From Arthrobacter globiformis (GTDB lineage Bacteria; Actinomycetota; Actinomycetes; Actinomycetales; Micrococcaceae): 64,000 nt of DNA. The DNA lies in assembly GCF_030815865.1 (NCBI RefSeq), contig NZ_JAUSXI010000001.1:1612001-1676000 (forward strand). The letters run 5' to 3'. Shown here piece by piece: positions 9,374 through 19,388 of the stretch (positions within the stretch are counted from its first letter, which is position 1; each line of letters begins with the position of its first letter). Made by a program: the position numbers and the translations under genes. Under the pieces are notes generated by a model. That model was not told where the DNA came from and did not search any database. It worked only from the letters and a program-made list of their open reading frames with translations.

Positions 9374-10444
9374 TCAGTGGGCATCGTTCGGATACGCGAC
9401 ACCGAGCTGGGCGCGCACGCCGTCGAACAGCCGCATCGTGTTGAGTGAGTCCTCCAGTGGCATGACCGGGCTCTCGGTGAGGCCCTGCTGGACGCACCGG
9501 GTCACCTCACGAAGCTCGTACGTATAACCCCGCCCCGTCACCTCGAAGTGTTCCGTCCGGGGTGTCTCCTGCCCGATCCCCACCACCAGCTTTTTGGGGT
9601 TGTTGATCGAGCCGAGTGTCTGCAGGTACCCCAGGCTGCCGGCAACAGTTGCGGCGCGGGGGCCGTGGGCGAGCAGGGACGAGGTGAGCTGTGCCTGCGC
9701 ACCGTCGTGGTACCCCAGCGTAAGCGCATTCTGGGCGTCCACGCCGTCGTCGTTCAAAGTGCCCATGGCACTGACCGTCTGCGGGAAACCCAAGGTCCCG
9801 AGGGCCCACAGCAGCGGGTAGACGGTGATGTCCAGAAGCGCGCCGCCGCCGTCCTGGACGGCCCAGAGCCTGGCGGTGGGAGAGTAGGGCGCCGGGAAGC
9901 CTAGGTCCGCAGTGACCCACTGGACGGTGCCGAGTTCGCCGGAATGCGCGATCTCGAAGGCCCTCTGCATGCTGGGCAGGAAGCGGCTCCACACGGCTTC
10001 CATCAGGAACAGCTTCTTTTCGCGGGCCACGTCGATAAGCTCGGCAGCCTCACGGGCGTTGATGGTGAACGCCTTTTCGCAGAGCACATGCTTGCCTGCC
10101 CGAAGCGCAGCCAGCACCACCCGGTGGTGCTGGGCGTGCGGCGTGGCCACGTAGACCACGTCCACAGAGTCGTCGGCGAGGAGCCGTTCATAGCCGTGCT
10201 GTCCGCCGTCGTCCCCGTACCCCACGGCAAAGCCGAACTCGCCTGCAAACGCGTCCGCGGTGTTCTGGGCACGGGAGCTGACGGCGTACAGTTCCGCGTC
10301 CTCCAGAAGCGCCAAGTCCCGCGACACCAGGGAAGCGATCCGGCCGGTGGCAATGACACCCCAGCGCAGCCGGCGGCCTGTGGCGGCAAGGGGATCCTGG
10401 TTGGACTGGCTGAAGAGCCACGGCTTGGCGATCGGTGACGTCAT
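9374..10444 (-). CDS. Gfo/Idh/MocA family NAD(P)-dependent oxidoreductase
   Basis: 356 aa. N-terminal Rossmann fold (residues about 25-150: RWGVIATGRIA, DVVYVATPHAQHH, AGKHVLCEKAFTIN, the last carrying the conserved EK motif of the family) and C-terminal alpha/beta substrate domain. The GKHVLCEK, MEAVWSRFLP and GGGALLDITVYPL stretches resemble dimeric dihydrodiol/D-xylose dehydrogenase-like members. The substrate is probably a sugar or polyol, but this cannot be fixed from sequence. Single gene on the minus strand, with a 32-bp tandem repeat upstream. Confidence 0.85.
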   Translation of the reverse strand: MTSPIAKPWLFSQSNQDPLAATGRRLRWGVIATGRIASLVSRDLALLEDAELYAVSSRAQNTADAFAGEFGFAVGYGDDGGQHGYERLLADDSVDVVYVATPHAQHHRVVLAALRAGKHVLCEKAFTINAREAAELIDVAREKKLFLMEAVWSRFLPSMQRAFEIAHSGELGTVQWVTADLGFPAPYSPTARLWAVQDGGGALLDITVYPLLWALGTLGFPQTVSAMGTLNDDGVDAQNALTLGYHDGAQAQLTSSLLAHGPRAATVAGSLGYLQTLGSINNPKKLVVGIGQETPRTEHFEVTGRGYTYELREVTRCVQQGLTESPVMPLEDSLNTMRLFDGVRAQLGVAYPNDAH

Positions 10445-10480
10445 GACGCCATCCTCTCACCCGCGTGCGGGAGCGTTCGG

Positions 10481-10576
10481 TCAAAACCGGCAGGAAGTGA
10501 GGAAGGATCGGGTAAAAACCTGCGAAAGGTGAGGAAGGATCGAGTTGGAACGTGCGAAAGGTGAGGGAGGGTGTTC
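10481..10576. repeat. Three 32-bp imperfect tandem repeats
   Basis: Units at 10481-10512, 10513-10544 and 10545-10576 share GTGAGGAAGGATCG (decayed in the third) and, in the last two, TGCGAAAG ahead of it. The array sits in the 193-bp gap between the oxidoreductase start and the ABC transporter end. No open frame or palindrome explains it. Confidence 0.85.
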
Positions 10577-10637
10577 GGCCCGCCCCCACCTTTCCGTGCA
10601 AACCCGACTGCCGGCTACTTAGAGCGTCGACGGCGAC

Positions 10638-11345
<708 letters not shown>

Positions 11346-11347
11346 GG

Positions 11348-12805
11348 CTATTCTCCTCGGAGGACTTCGATGGGGCGGATGCGGGCGGTGAGCAGGGCCG
11401 GAACCAGCGCGCCGATGATGGCGACGCCGAACACTGCCGCGATGCCGGCGGCAAGGATGCCGGGGGACACGCTGGCGGTGACGGAGGTGAGCAGCTGGGA
11501 GGCGCCGCCAAACGGTCCGCCCTGGCCGCCGGGGAATCCGCCGGACGCGCCGGCGAGTCCGCCGCCGCGCTGCCCGGTGGGGGCCGCCGTCGTGCTGGTG
11601 CTGGAGCTGACCAGCGCGGAGGCGATGCTGCCGCTGGCGAAGGAGGCGATGACGGCGCCCACCACGCTGCCGAGCGCCACCAGGACCAGGGCCTCGAGCA
11701 CGAACTGCAGGCCGATGGTGCGGTTGGGTGCGCCGATGGCCTTCAGAACGCCGATTTCGCGGCGGCGCTCGCGGACCAGCATGATCATGATCAGCAGGAT
11801 GATGAGCCCAGCGGTACCCAGTGCCGCGATGAACGCCACCATGGAGATGCTCTTGACGCTGTCCAGCGAGGTGACGGCGGTCTCGAGGTTGCGCTGGCCC
11901 TGCGTGACGTCTGCCTTGTCGGTGCCGAGAGCGTTCTGCAGTGCCGTCTTGGCGGCGTCGACGTTCTCCATGCTGTCCACCGTGACGGTCATCGTGGACA
12001 GTTCGCCCGGCAGCTCGGCCAGGGTCTGGGCGGTGGGGAGCGTGACGTATAGGGCGTTGTTGCCGAACGTGGTGCCGGCGTCGAACAGGCCGGCGACGGT
12101 GAAGGTCTTGCTGTTGATCGTGAAGGTGGAGCCGACCTTGAGGTTGTTCTTTTCAGCAAGGGTGGTGCCCAGCAGCGCCTTGCTGGACTCGGCCGTGTAG
12201 TCACCCAGCCCGGTGCCTGAGGTCAGTTCAAGTGCCTTGCCGGTGCTGTCCACCTCTGCGCCGGTGCCGGTGGCCGTGATGGGAAGGGACCGCGCCGGCT
12301 GGGTAGTTGCGGTGGTCCCGGTACTTCCCGTGGTTCCGGTTGTTCCGGAGCTGTCCTGGTTGCGCGCGCCCAGCGTTCCGGCGTCGACTGCCGCGGTGAG
12401 GCTGGTGGTCAGCGTGGTGGTGGTCTGACCGCCGGGGCCGCCCTGCCCGCCGCCCGGGCCGGTCTGGGTGCCGGCTGCCGTCTGTGCTGCGGCCTCGGTC
12501 GCGTTGCGCAGCCTGAGCGCCTTGGTTCCGACGACGGCGGTCACGTTCGGGACGTCCGCCGCCGTGGCTGCCTGCTCAGCGGTGAGCGGCTCGCCGCCGC
12601 CTTCGAAGCCCTGGCCGCCGGCCGGGTTCACCGTCAGCACGGTCCCCACCGAGGCGTTCAGCTCCTGGACTTTGGCGCCCACGGCCTGGTTGGCCACCAG
12701 CATGGCCAAAGCCAGGCCAATGGCGACCGCCAATACGGCCACAACCGCCGCTGTTCGGACCTTGTTTCTAAACGCATTGCCTACACTTCGGGCGAGGACG
12801 CTCAC
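11348..12805 (-). CDS. MacB-like ABC transporter permease (FtsX domain)
   Basis: 485 aa from GTG 12805, chosen because AAGGAG stands 5 nt upstream; the open frame runs further upstream but those residues are not membrane-like. The N-terminal span (VRTAAVVAVLAVAIGLALAM) is followed by a large outside domain (about residues 50-310) with a Gly/Thr-rich insert, then three spans of the FtsX domain (VAFIAALGTAGLIILLIMIM; LQFVLEALVLVALGSVVGAV; near the C-terminus AGIAAVFGVAIIGALVPALL). The motif VRERRREIGVLKAIGAPN is typical of MacB-type permeases. The partner ATPase follows directly. Confidence 0.9.
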   Translation of the reverse strand: MSVLARSVGNAFRNKVRTAAVVAVLAVAIGLALAMLVANQAVGAKVQELNASVGTVLTVNPAGGQGFEGGGEPLTAEQAATAADVPNVTAVVGTKALRLRNATEAAAQTAAGTQTGPGGGQGGPGGQTTTTLTTSLTAAVDAGTLGARNQDSSGTTGTTGSTGTTATTQPARSLPITATGTGAEVDSTGKALELTSGTGLGDYTAESSKALLGTTLAEKNNLKVGSTFTINSKTFTVAGLFDAGTTFGNNALYVTLPTAQTLAELPGELSTMTVTVDSMENVDAAKTALQNALGTDKADVTQGQRNLETAVTSLDSVKSISMVAFIAALGTAGLIILLIMIMLVRERRREIGVLKAIGAPNRTIGLQFVLEALVLVALGSVVGAVIASFASGSIASALVSSSTSTTAAPTGQRGGGLAGASGGFPGGQGGPFGGASQLLTSVTASVSPGILAAGIAAVFGVAIIGALVPALLTARIRPIEVLRGE

Positions 12806-12932
12806 TGCACTCCTTGGGATCACATGCCGGGAATTGGCCGGCTTCGGATCCCACACTGGTACCCGCTGCTGTGCGCGAAACGGGCCGAACCTATGTTTGC
12901 GCTGTGAAGAGACACCCGGGCGCGGCAAAGGA

Positions 12933-12985
12933 AGAGCCCCGGCCCTCCCTGGTGAACTGGTCACTTGCGGGGGAGCCGGGGCTCT
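12933..12985 (-). terminator. Terminator of the sugar-transport operon
   Basis: An 11-bp perfect stem, AGAGCCCCGGC pairing with GCCGGGGCTCT, with a 31-nt loop, lies 22 bp past the stop of the minus-strand substrate-binding protein gene. On the minus strand it is followed by TTCCTTTGCC. It separates the sugar operon from the MacB-like permease gene. Confidence 0.65.
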
Positions 12986-13006
12986 GTGGAGACAGCGCCT
13001 GCGGTG

Positions 13007-14119
13007 TTACTTGGTGATCGGGCCGAGGACCGGATCGTCCACGTAGGCCGTCTTGACGTTTTCCTTGGTCACGATGACCGGCTCCAGCAGGTAGGCCGGA
13101 ACGGTCTTGACCTTGTTGTTGTAAGACTTGTCGTCGTTGATCTCAGGCGTCTTGCCGGCCTGGATGTCCTTCACCATGGTGATCGCGTGCTCAACGAGCT
13201 TGCGGGTGTCCTTGTTGATGGTGGAGTACTGCTCGCCGGCCATGATGGACTTGACGGACTGAACCTCGGAGTCCTGCCCGGTGATGACCGGAACAGGTTT
13301 GCCGTCGGCCTTGACAGACGTCAGCACGGCGCGGGCCAGAAGATCATTCGGGGACAGTACGCCGTCCAGGGGAGCGCTACTGTAGGAGCCGCTCAGGAGG
13401 GTATCGGCGCGCCTCTGGGCGTTTTCACTCTTCCAAGCCTGGGTTACGGCCTGTTCGAAGGATGTCTGGCCGGAAAGCACCTTGAGGGTGCCGTCGTCGA
13501 TCTTCGGCTTCAGGACGCTCATGGCGCCGTCGAAGAAGACCCTCGCGTTGGCGTCGTCAGGGGAGCCGGCGAAGAGCTCGATGTTGTAGGGGCCGGAAGG
13601 CTTCTTGGCCTTCAAGCCGTCCAGCAGCGCCTGGCCCTGGAGCTCACCGACCTTGAAGTTGTCGTAGGCCACGTAGTAGTCCACGTTCTCGGTGTTCAGC
13701 AGCAGGCGGTCGTAAGCGATGATGGTGGCGCCGGCGTCCTTGGCCTGCTTCAGCTGGGTGCCGAGCTGGGCGCCGTCGATTGCGCCGACGATGATGACCT
13801 TGGCGCCCTTGGTGATCATGGCGCTGATCTGGTTCTGCTGCTCGGATACGCCGGCGTTGGCGAACTGTACATCCGGCTTGAAGCCTGCCTGGCTGAGGCC
13901 GTCGTTGAACAGCTTCTCTGCCAGGACCCAGTTCTCACTGGTCTTCTGGGGGAGTGCGACGCCGATCGAGGAGCCCTTGGGGAAGGCCTCGCCGCCGGCG
14001 GTTCCGCCGCCCGTTGTGCCGGTATCGGAACGGCCGCAGGCTGTCAGCGCCAGTGCCGCAATGGCAGCGATCGCTGCCGCCTTTCCTGCTTTACCAATCA
14101 TTCGCATTGCTTGGTTCAC
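13007..14119 (-). CDS. chvE: Sugar ABC transporter substrate-binding lipoprotein (ChvE-like)
   Basis: 370 aa. Signal peptide with lipobox LTAC (about residue 27), then a type I periplasmic-binding fold: IGVALPQKTSENWVLA, IIVGAIDGAQLGTQL, IIAYDRLLLNTENVDYYVAYDN, and near the end KVKTVPAYLLEPVIVTKENV, which is typical of ChvE/multiple-monosaccharide receptors. It should bind aldoses outside the membrane and deliver them to the MmsB permease encoded just upstream. Start GTG 14119 is used here; ATG at 14107 is an alternative, and neither has a strong Shine-Dalgarno. Last gene of the mmsA-mmsB-chvE unit. The exact sugar is not predictable. Confidence 0.88.
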   Translation of the reverse strand: MNQAMRMIGKAGKAAAIAAIAALALTACGRSDTGTTGGGTAGGEAFPKGSSIGVALPQKTSENWVLAEKLFNDGLSQAGFKPDVQFANAGVSEQQNQISAMITKGAKVIIVGAIDGAQLGTQLKQAKDAGATIIAYDRLLLNTENVDYYVAYDNFKVGELQGQALLDGLKAKKPSGPYNIELFAGSPDDANARVFFDGAMSVLKPKIDDGTLKVLSGQTSFEQAVTQAWKSENAQRRADTLLSGSYSSAPLDGVLSPNDLLARAVLTSVKADGKPVPVITGQDSEVQSVKSIMAGEQYSTINKDTRKLVEHAITMVKDIQAGKTPEINDDKSYNNKVKTVPAYLLEPVIVTKENVKTAYVDDPVLGPITK

Positions 14120-14160
14120 TTTCTTTAGGGGTGGGACATGCTTCCGGGGAGCGGCAGGGC

Positions 14161-15438
14161 TCAGGCTTCCCGGGAGATGGTTTCTTTCGTGGAAGTAACT
14201 TCGTCAGGCTGGAGCGGGGTGCCGCCGCTGGGGCGGTTGAAGCTCTGCGTCAGCATGCCGATGATGGAGCGCTTGCCCTGGCTCTTGTTGTAGACGTCGA
14301 ACGCGACGGCGATCAGCAGGACCAGGCCCTTAATGATCTGGGTCAGGTCGGCGCCGACGCCGAGGAGCTGCAGGCCGTTGTTCAGCACGGCCATGACCAG
14401 GCCACCGACGATCGAGCCGATCACGGTACCCACGCCGCCGGTCACCGCTGCACCGCCAATGAACACAGCTGCGATGGCGTCCAGTTCCCAGCCCACGCCG
14501 TCGAACGGTCCGGAGGCCGTGGAACGGCCCACGAAGATCATGCCGGCGAGGCCAGCGAGGATGGCCATGTTCATCATGACCAGGAAGTTGACCTTCTTGG
14601 ACTGGACGCCGGAGAGCTCGGCCGCGTGGCGGTTGCCGCCAACCGCGTAGATGTGGCGGCCGACGACGGTTTTGGAGGCGACAAAACCGTAGATCAGAAC
14701 CAGGACGGCAAGGATGAGGCCGGGGATCGGGAACGAGGTTCCCGGCCGGCCCGTGGCGAACAGGTACGTGGCGTACAGGATGGCGCCGCAGACCAGCACG
14801 AGCTTGGTGACGACGACCCAGCCCTCGGGGACCTCGGCGCCGAGGGCCTTGGCGGTGCGGCGGGCGCGGAGTTCACTGAAGATCACGAACGCGACGCCCA
14901 GCAGGCCGAGCAGCAGGGTGAGGTTGTTGAACCCGGTGTTCGGGCCGACCTCGGGAAGGTAGCCGGAACCGATGTACTGGAAATCGGCGGGGACGGGGAT
15001 GGTGTTGGACTTTCCGACGAACTGGTTGAAGCCGCGGAACAGCAGCATGCCGGCCAGCGTCACGATGAAGGCTGGAATCCCCACATAGGCCGTCCAGAAC
15101 CCTTGCCAGGCGCCGATCAGGGCTCCCAGCGCGAGTCCGAGCAGAATGCCCAGATACCAGGGGATGCCCCAGTCCCTGATGGCCAGGGCCACTGTGACGC
15201 CGACAAATGCCGCCACGGAGCCGACCGACAGGTCGATGTGGCCAGCGATGATCACCAGCACCATGCCGATGGCCAGGATCAGGATGTAGGAGTTGCCATT
15301 GAAGAGGTTGATGACGTTGCCCGGGGTGAGCGTGCGGCCTTCGGTGGCGATTTGGAAGAAAACGATCAGTGCAACCAGGGCGAAGATCATGCCGAATTGA
15401 CGGGTGTTGCCGCCAAAGAGCTTCTTGAGCGCGTTCAT
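14161..15438 (-). CDS. mmsB: Multiple-monosaccharide ABC transporter permease (MmsB/GguB)
   Basis: 425 aa integral membrane protein of the BPD_transp_2 (RbsC/XylH) family with about 10-12 hydrophobic segments, beginning FALVALIVFFQIATEG. The family motif AGHIDLSVGSVAAFVG and the later GGAAVTGGVGTVIGSIVGGL are clear. The length exceeds RbsC (about 320 aa) and fits the longer XylH/GguB group. An AAGGA site lies upstream of ATG 15438. It sits between mmsA (44 bp away) and chvE (41 bp away), forming the membrane channel of the importer. Confidence 0.92.
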   Translation of the reverse strand: MNALKKLFGGNTRQFGMIFALVALIVFFQIATEGRTLTPGNVINLFNGNSYILILAIGMVLVIIAGHIDLSVGSVAAFVGVTVALAIRDWGIPWYLGILLGLALGALIGAWQGFWTAYVGIPAFIVTLAGMLLFRGFNQFVGKSNTIPVPADFQYIGSGYLPEVGPNTGFNNLTLLLGLLGVAFVIFSELRARRTAKALGAEVPEGWVVVTKLVLVCGAILYATYLFATGRPGTSFPIPGLILAVLVLIYGFVASKTVVGRHIYAVGGNRHAAELSGVQSKKVNFLVMMNMAILAGLAGMIFVGRSTASGPFDGVGWELDAIAAVFIGGAAVTGGVGTVIGSIVGGLVMAVLNNGLQLLGVGADLTQIIKGLVLLIAVAFDVYNKSQGKRSIIGMLTQSFNRPSGGTPLQPDEVTSTKETISREA

Positions 15439-15482
15439 TGTGTCAGTCCTTGTTCTGGAAGGTTCTGGAGGATTCCAGAGGT

Positions 15483-17039
<1,557 letters not shown>

Positions 17040-17107
17040 GTGCCCTTACGCCTCCAATGCATTGACTTCGTTGTCTTCCCTGCAATCCGCAGGGCCGTCT
17101 GATGAAA

Positions 17108-17155
17108 AAAGTAGATGGAGCATGCCCTTGTCGTCAAGTCTTTAACGCAACGGCG
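17108..17155 (-). promoter_or_regulatory. Promoter and likely ROK operator of mmsA-mmsB-chvE
   Basis: On the minus strand a -35 box TTGACG (17137-17132) and a -10 TACTTT (17113-17108) are 18 bp apart. The -35 lies in a 30-bp element (17126-17155) that, read on the plus strand, is CCTTGT-N-GTCAAG-N3-TTAACGCAACG and recurs at 18385-18414 ahead of the ROK regulator gene. Shared placement over two -35 boxes argues for a common repressor site. Confidence 0.6.
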
Positions 17156-17168
17156 GGATAACGAAACG

Positions 17169-18359
17169 CTACGTGCGCCGGATTCCGGCGTGCTGGAAGA
17201 CCAGAGACGCGGCCCCCAGGGCCTCGGCCCGGTCATTCAGCGAGGACATGGTCAGGGTGGTGGTTTCGCCGATGACCGGCACGGCGTGCCGCACCAAACC
17301 TCGCCGGATGGGGTCCAGCAGGATGTCGCCCAGCCCCGCCAGTGGGCCGCCCACCACAATGACCTCCGGGTTGATCAGGTTGGCTACATTCCCGAGCGCC
17401 CGGCCCACCGCGAGGCCGGCATCGTCCACCACGCGCAGGGTGGCGGCATCCCTCGCAAGGGCTTTGCGAACGATGTCCCCGGGGGTCAGCGGGCGCTCCT
17501 CGCCGCGGCTGAGCAGCTCGATCATGGTGGTGGTGGAGGCGATGGTCTCCAGGCACCCCCTGTTGCCGCAGCGGCAGATCAGCCCGTGTTCGTGGATGGT
17601 CGCATGGCCGATCTCGCCGGTGATCCCGACGTTGCCGTAGTACGGGTTGCCGTTGAGGATCAGGCCCGCGCCAATGCCGGATCCAATTTTCATGAACAGC
17701 AGGTTGCTGATGCCGCTGTGCGGTCCCCAGGTGACCTCGGACAGTGCACCGAGATTCGAGTCATTGTCAACGAATATGGGAAACTGGAACGCCTCTTCGA
17801 GTCGCTCCAGGATGTCGATGCCCACCCACTCGGGCAGGATCGCCCCCTGTGCCACGGTGCTGGTCCGGCGGTCAATCGGGCCGGGGATTCCGACGCCGGC
17901 ACCCACCACGGCGCTGCGCTCCACGCCGCTGTCCGCCAGCAGTTTTTCGAGCAGGGCGACGGCGGCCTGGATGCCCTGCTCTGCCTGGTGTCCGAGGGGC
18001 AGGAGCACCGATTCCTCGGCGATGATGTGGTAGCTGAGCGAGGCGAGAACCACCCGCAGGTGCCGCCGGCCGAAGTCGATGCCCACCGCCACGGCGCCGT
18101 TGCTGTTGAGCCGGACGTTGAGTGCGCGCCGCCCGGAACTGGTGGTCGGCTCGGTGGAGGCAAGACCGGAGTCCTGCATGATCTTGACGATGTTGGACAC
18201 TGTTGCGGTGGACAGTCCCGTCTGCCGCGCGAGCTCCGCCTGGGTCGAAGGGCCGTTTAGCAGGCATTCGATGATCCGCTGCTGGTTCAGGTGCCTGAGT
18301 GCGGATTGCGACCCGGGGTTCTTGGTTCGGCTCCTCGTTGAGCTCGATGGTGAGGGCAT
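17169..18359 (-). CDS. ROK family transcriptional regulator (XylR/NagC type)
   Basis: 396 aa. An N-terminal winged HTH (residues about 20-80: LNQQRIIECLLNGPSTQAELARQTGLSTATVSNIV) is fused to a ROK sugar-kinase-like domain with GIDFGRRHLRVVLA and the zinc motif CRCGNRGCLE. Such proteins are sugar-responsive repressors. It lies 130 bp upstream of the mmsA operon on the same strand and its own upstream region carries the same 30-bp element, so it likely controls itself and the importer. ATG 18359 follows the -10 box by 7 nt without a Shine-Dalgarno, so the message is probably leaderless. The inducer is unknown, presumably a sugar carried by the importer. Confidence 0.88.
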   Translation of the reverse strand: MPSPSSSTRSRTKNPGSQSALRHLNQQRIIECLLNGPSTQAELARQTGLSTATVSNIVKIMQDSGLASTEPTTSSGRRALNVRLNSNGAVAVGIDFGRRHLRVVLASLSYHIIAEESVLLPLGHQAEQGIQAAVALLEKLLADSGVERSAVVGAGVGIPGPIDRRTSTVAQGAILPEWVGIDILERLEEAFQFPIFVDNDSNLGALSEVTWGPHSGISNLLFMKIGSGIGAGLILNGNPYYGNVGITGEIGHATIHEHGLICRCGNRGCLETIASTTTMIELLSRGEERPLTPGDIVRKALARDAATLRVVDDAGLAVGRALGNVANLINPEVIVVGGPLAGLGDILLDPIRRGLVRHAVPVIGETTTLTMSSLNDRAEALGAASLVFQHAGIRRT

Positions 18360-18366
18360 GGAATGA

Positions 18367-18414
18367 ACATTGCACCATCGGCGACCTTGTAGTCAAGAAG
18401 TTAACGCAACGACG
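18367..18414 (-). promoter_or_regulatory. Promoter and likely ROK operator of the ROK gene
   Basis: Minus-strand -35 TTGACT (18396-18391) and -10 CAATGT (18372-18367), 18 bp apart, with the start codon 7 nt after the -10 box. The -35 sits inside the 30-bp element at 18385-18414, which is the same in layout as that before mmsA (23-bp core with 19 identities). Confidence 0.55.
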
Positions 18415-18569
18415 CGGCATGTGGAAGGAAGCAGGTGCCGGGCAATCCGTCCCGAAGGTGGTTCAGGGCGGTGCAAATGGACCGCATCGGCAGCCGCCGC
18501 CCGCGGATACGCTGAAGGGAACGGCGTCCGGTGTTGGGCGGGCGTTCACGAAGACTTGAGGTGATCACG

Positions 18570-19388
18570 GTGAAGCTGGCGCTGATGCAGGCGAACTCCA
18601 GTGTTTTGGACATCGAACGGAACTGCGGAGCCATTGAGCGCGCGGCGCGGGCGGCTGCGGAGGCGGGTGCCGCGGTGCTCCTGACCCCCGAGCTTTTCCC
18701 CGTGGGCTACGCCCCGCTGCGAGTCAGGGCGGAGCTGGATCCCGACGTCCTGCCCGGCATCCGGCAGACCCTTGCCGGCATCGCTGCCACACATCGCATC
18801 GCGCTGGTCTACAGCCTGCCGGCCGTCACGGCCGACGGGCAGTGGCGGATCACCGCTACGGTCCTGGACAACCGCGGGAACGAATTGCTCAGCTATGCCA
18901 AGGTCCACCTTTTTGGTCCGGAGGAGGCCAGGGCGTTCAGCCCTGCGGAAGCACCCCCCGCCGTCGTCGATCTGGGCGGCATCAAAGCCTCGCTGGCCAT
19001 CTGCTACGACGTGGAGTTCCCGGAGACGGTGCGGGCGGCCGCCGCGGCCGGCGCCGACCTGCTCCTGGTTCCCACTGCCCTGGCCCACGGCTTCGAGTCC
19101 GTTCCACAGGTGCTGCTGCGTGCCCGGGCGCTGGAGAGCCAGCTGACAGTCGCCTATGCCAACCACTCCGGGGAGGAGGACGGCTGCGTCTTCCTGGGCG
19201 GAAGCGTCATTGCCGGGCCCGACGGCGAACTGCTCGCCGCCGCGGGCCCCGGCCCGGAACTGCTGTACGCGGAGGTCAGCGCCGAAGCGGCCCGCAAGGC
19301 TCGCGAGGACGTGCCCTACCTGCGCGAACGCCGCCCTGATGTTTACCGCGCCTGGGAGGAGAACGGCGGCGGCATTAATCAGGGCTAG
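18570..19388 (+). CDS. davA: Nitrilase-superfamily amidase, DavA-like (5-aminopentanamidase)
   Basis: 272 aa. The catalytic triad of the carbon-nitrogen hydrolase fold is present: Glu41 (TPELFPVGY), Lys111 (SYAKVHLFG) and Cys145 (ICYDVEFPE). The SYxKxHLFG, ICYDxEFPE and YANxSGxED-like stretches resemble P. putida DavA as I remember it, which turns 5-aminopentanamide into 5-aminovalerate. A DavB-like flavoprotein, whose product would be that amide, is encoded 4.5 kb downstream in the same cluster. Start GTG 18570 is chosen for GAGGTGA at 18558-18564. The 3' end overlaps the convergent pucR-type gene by 14 bp. Alternative: another omega-amidase or carbamoylase of the family. Confidence 0.68.
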   Translation: MKLALMQANSSVLDIERNCGAIERAARAAAEAGAAVLLTPELFPVGYAPLRVRAELDPDVLPGIRQTLAGIAATHRIALVYSLPAVTADGQWRITATVLDNRGNELLSYAKVHLFGPEEARAFSPAEAPPAVVDLGGIKASLAICYDVEFPETVRAAAAAGADLLLVPTALAHGFESVPQVLLRARALESQLTVAYANHSGEEDGCVFLGGSVIAGPDGELLAAAGPGPELLYAEVSAEAARKAREDVPYLRERRPDVYRAWEENGGGINQG

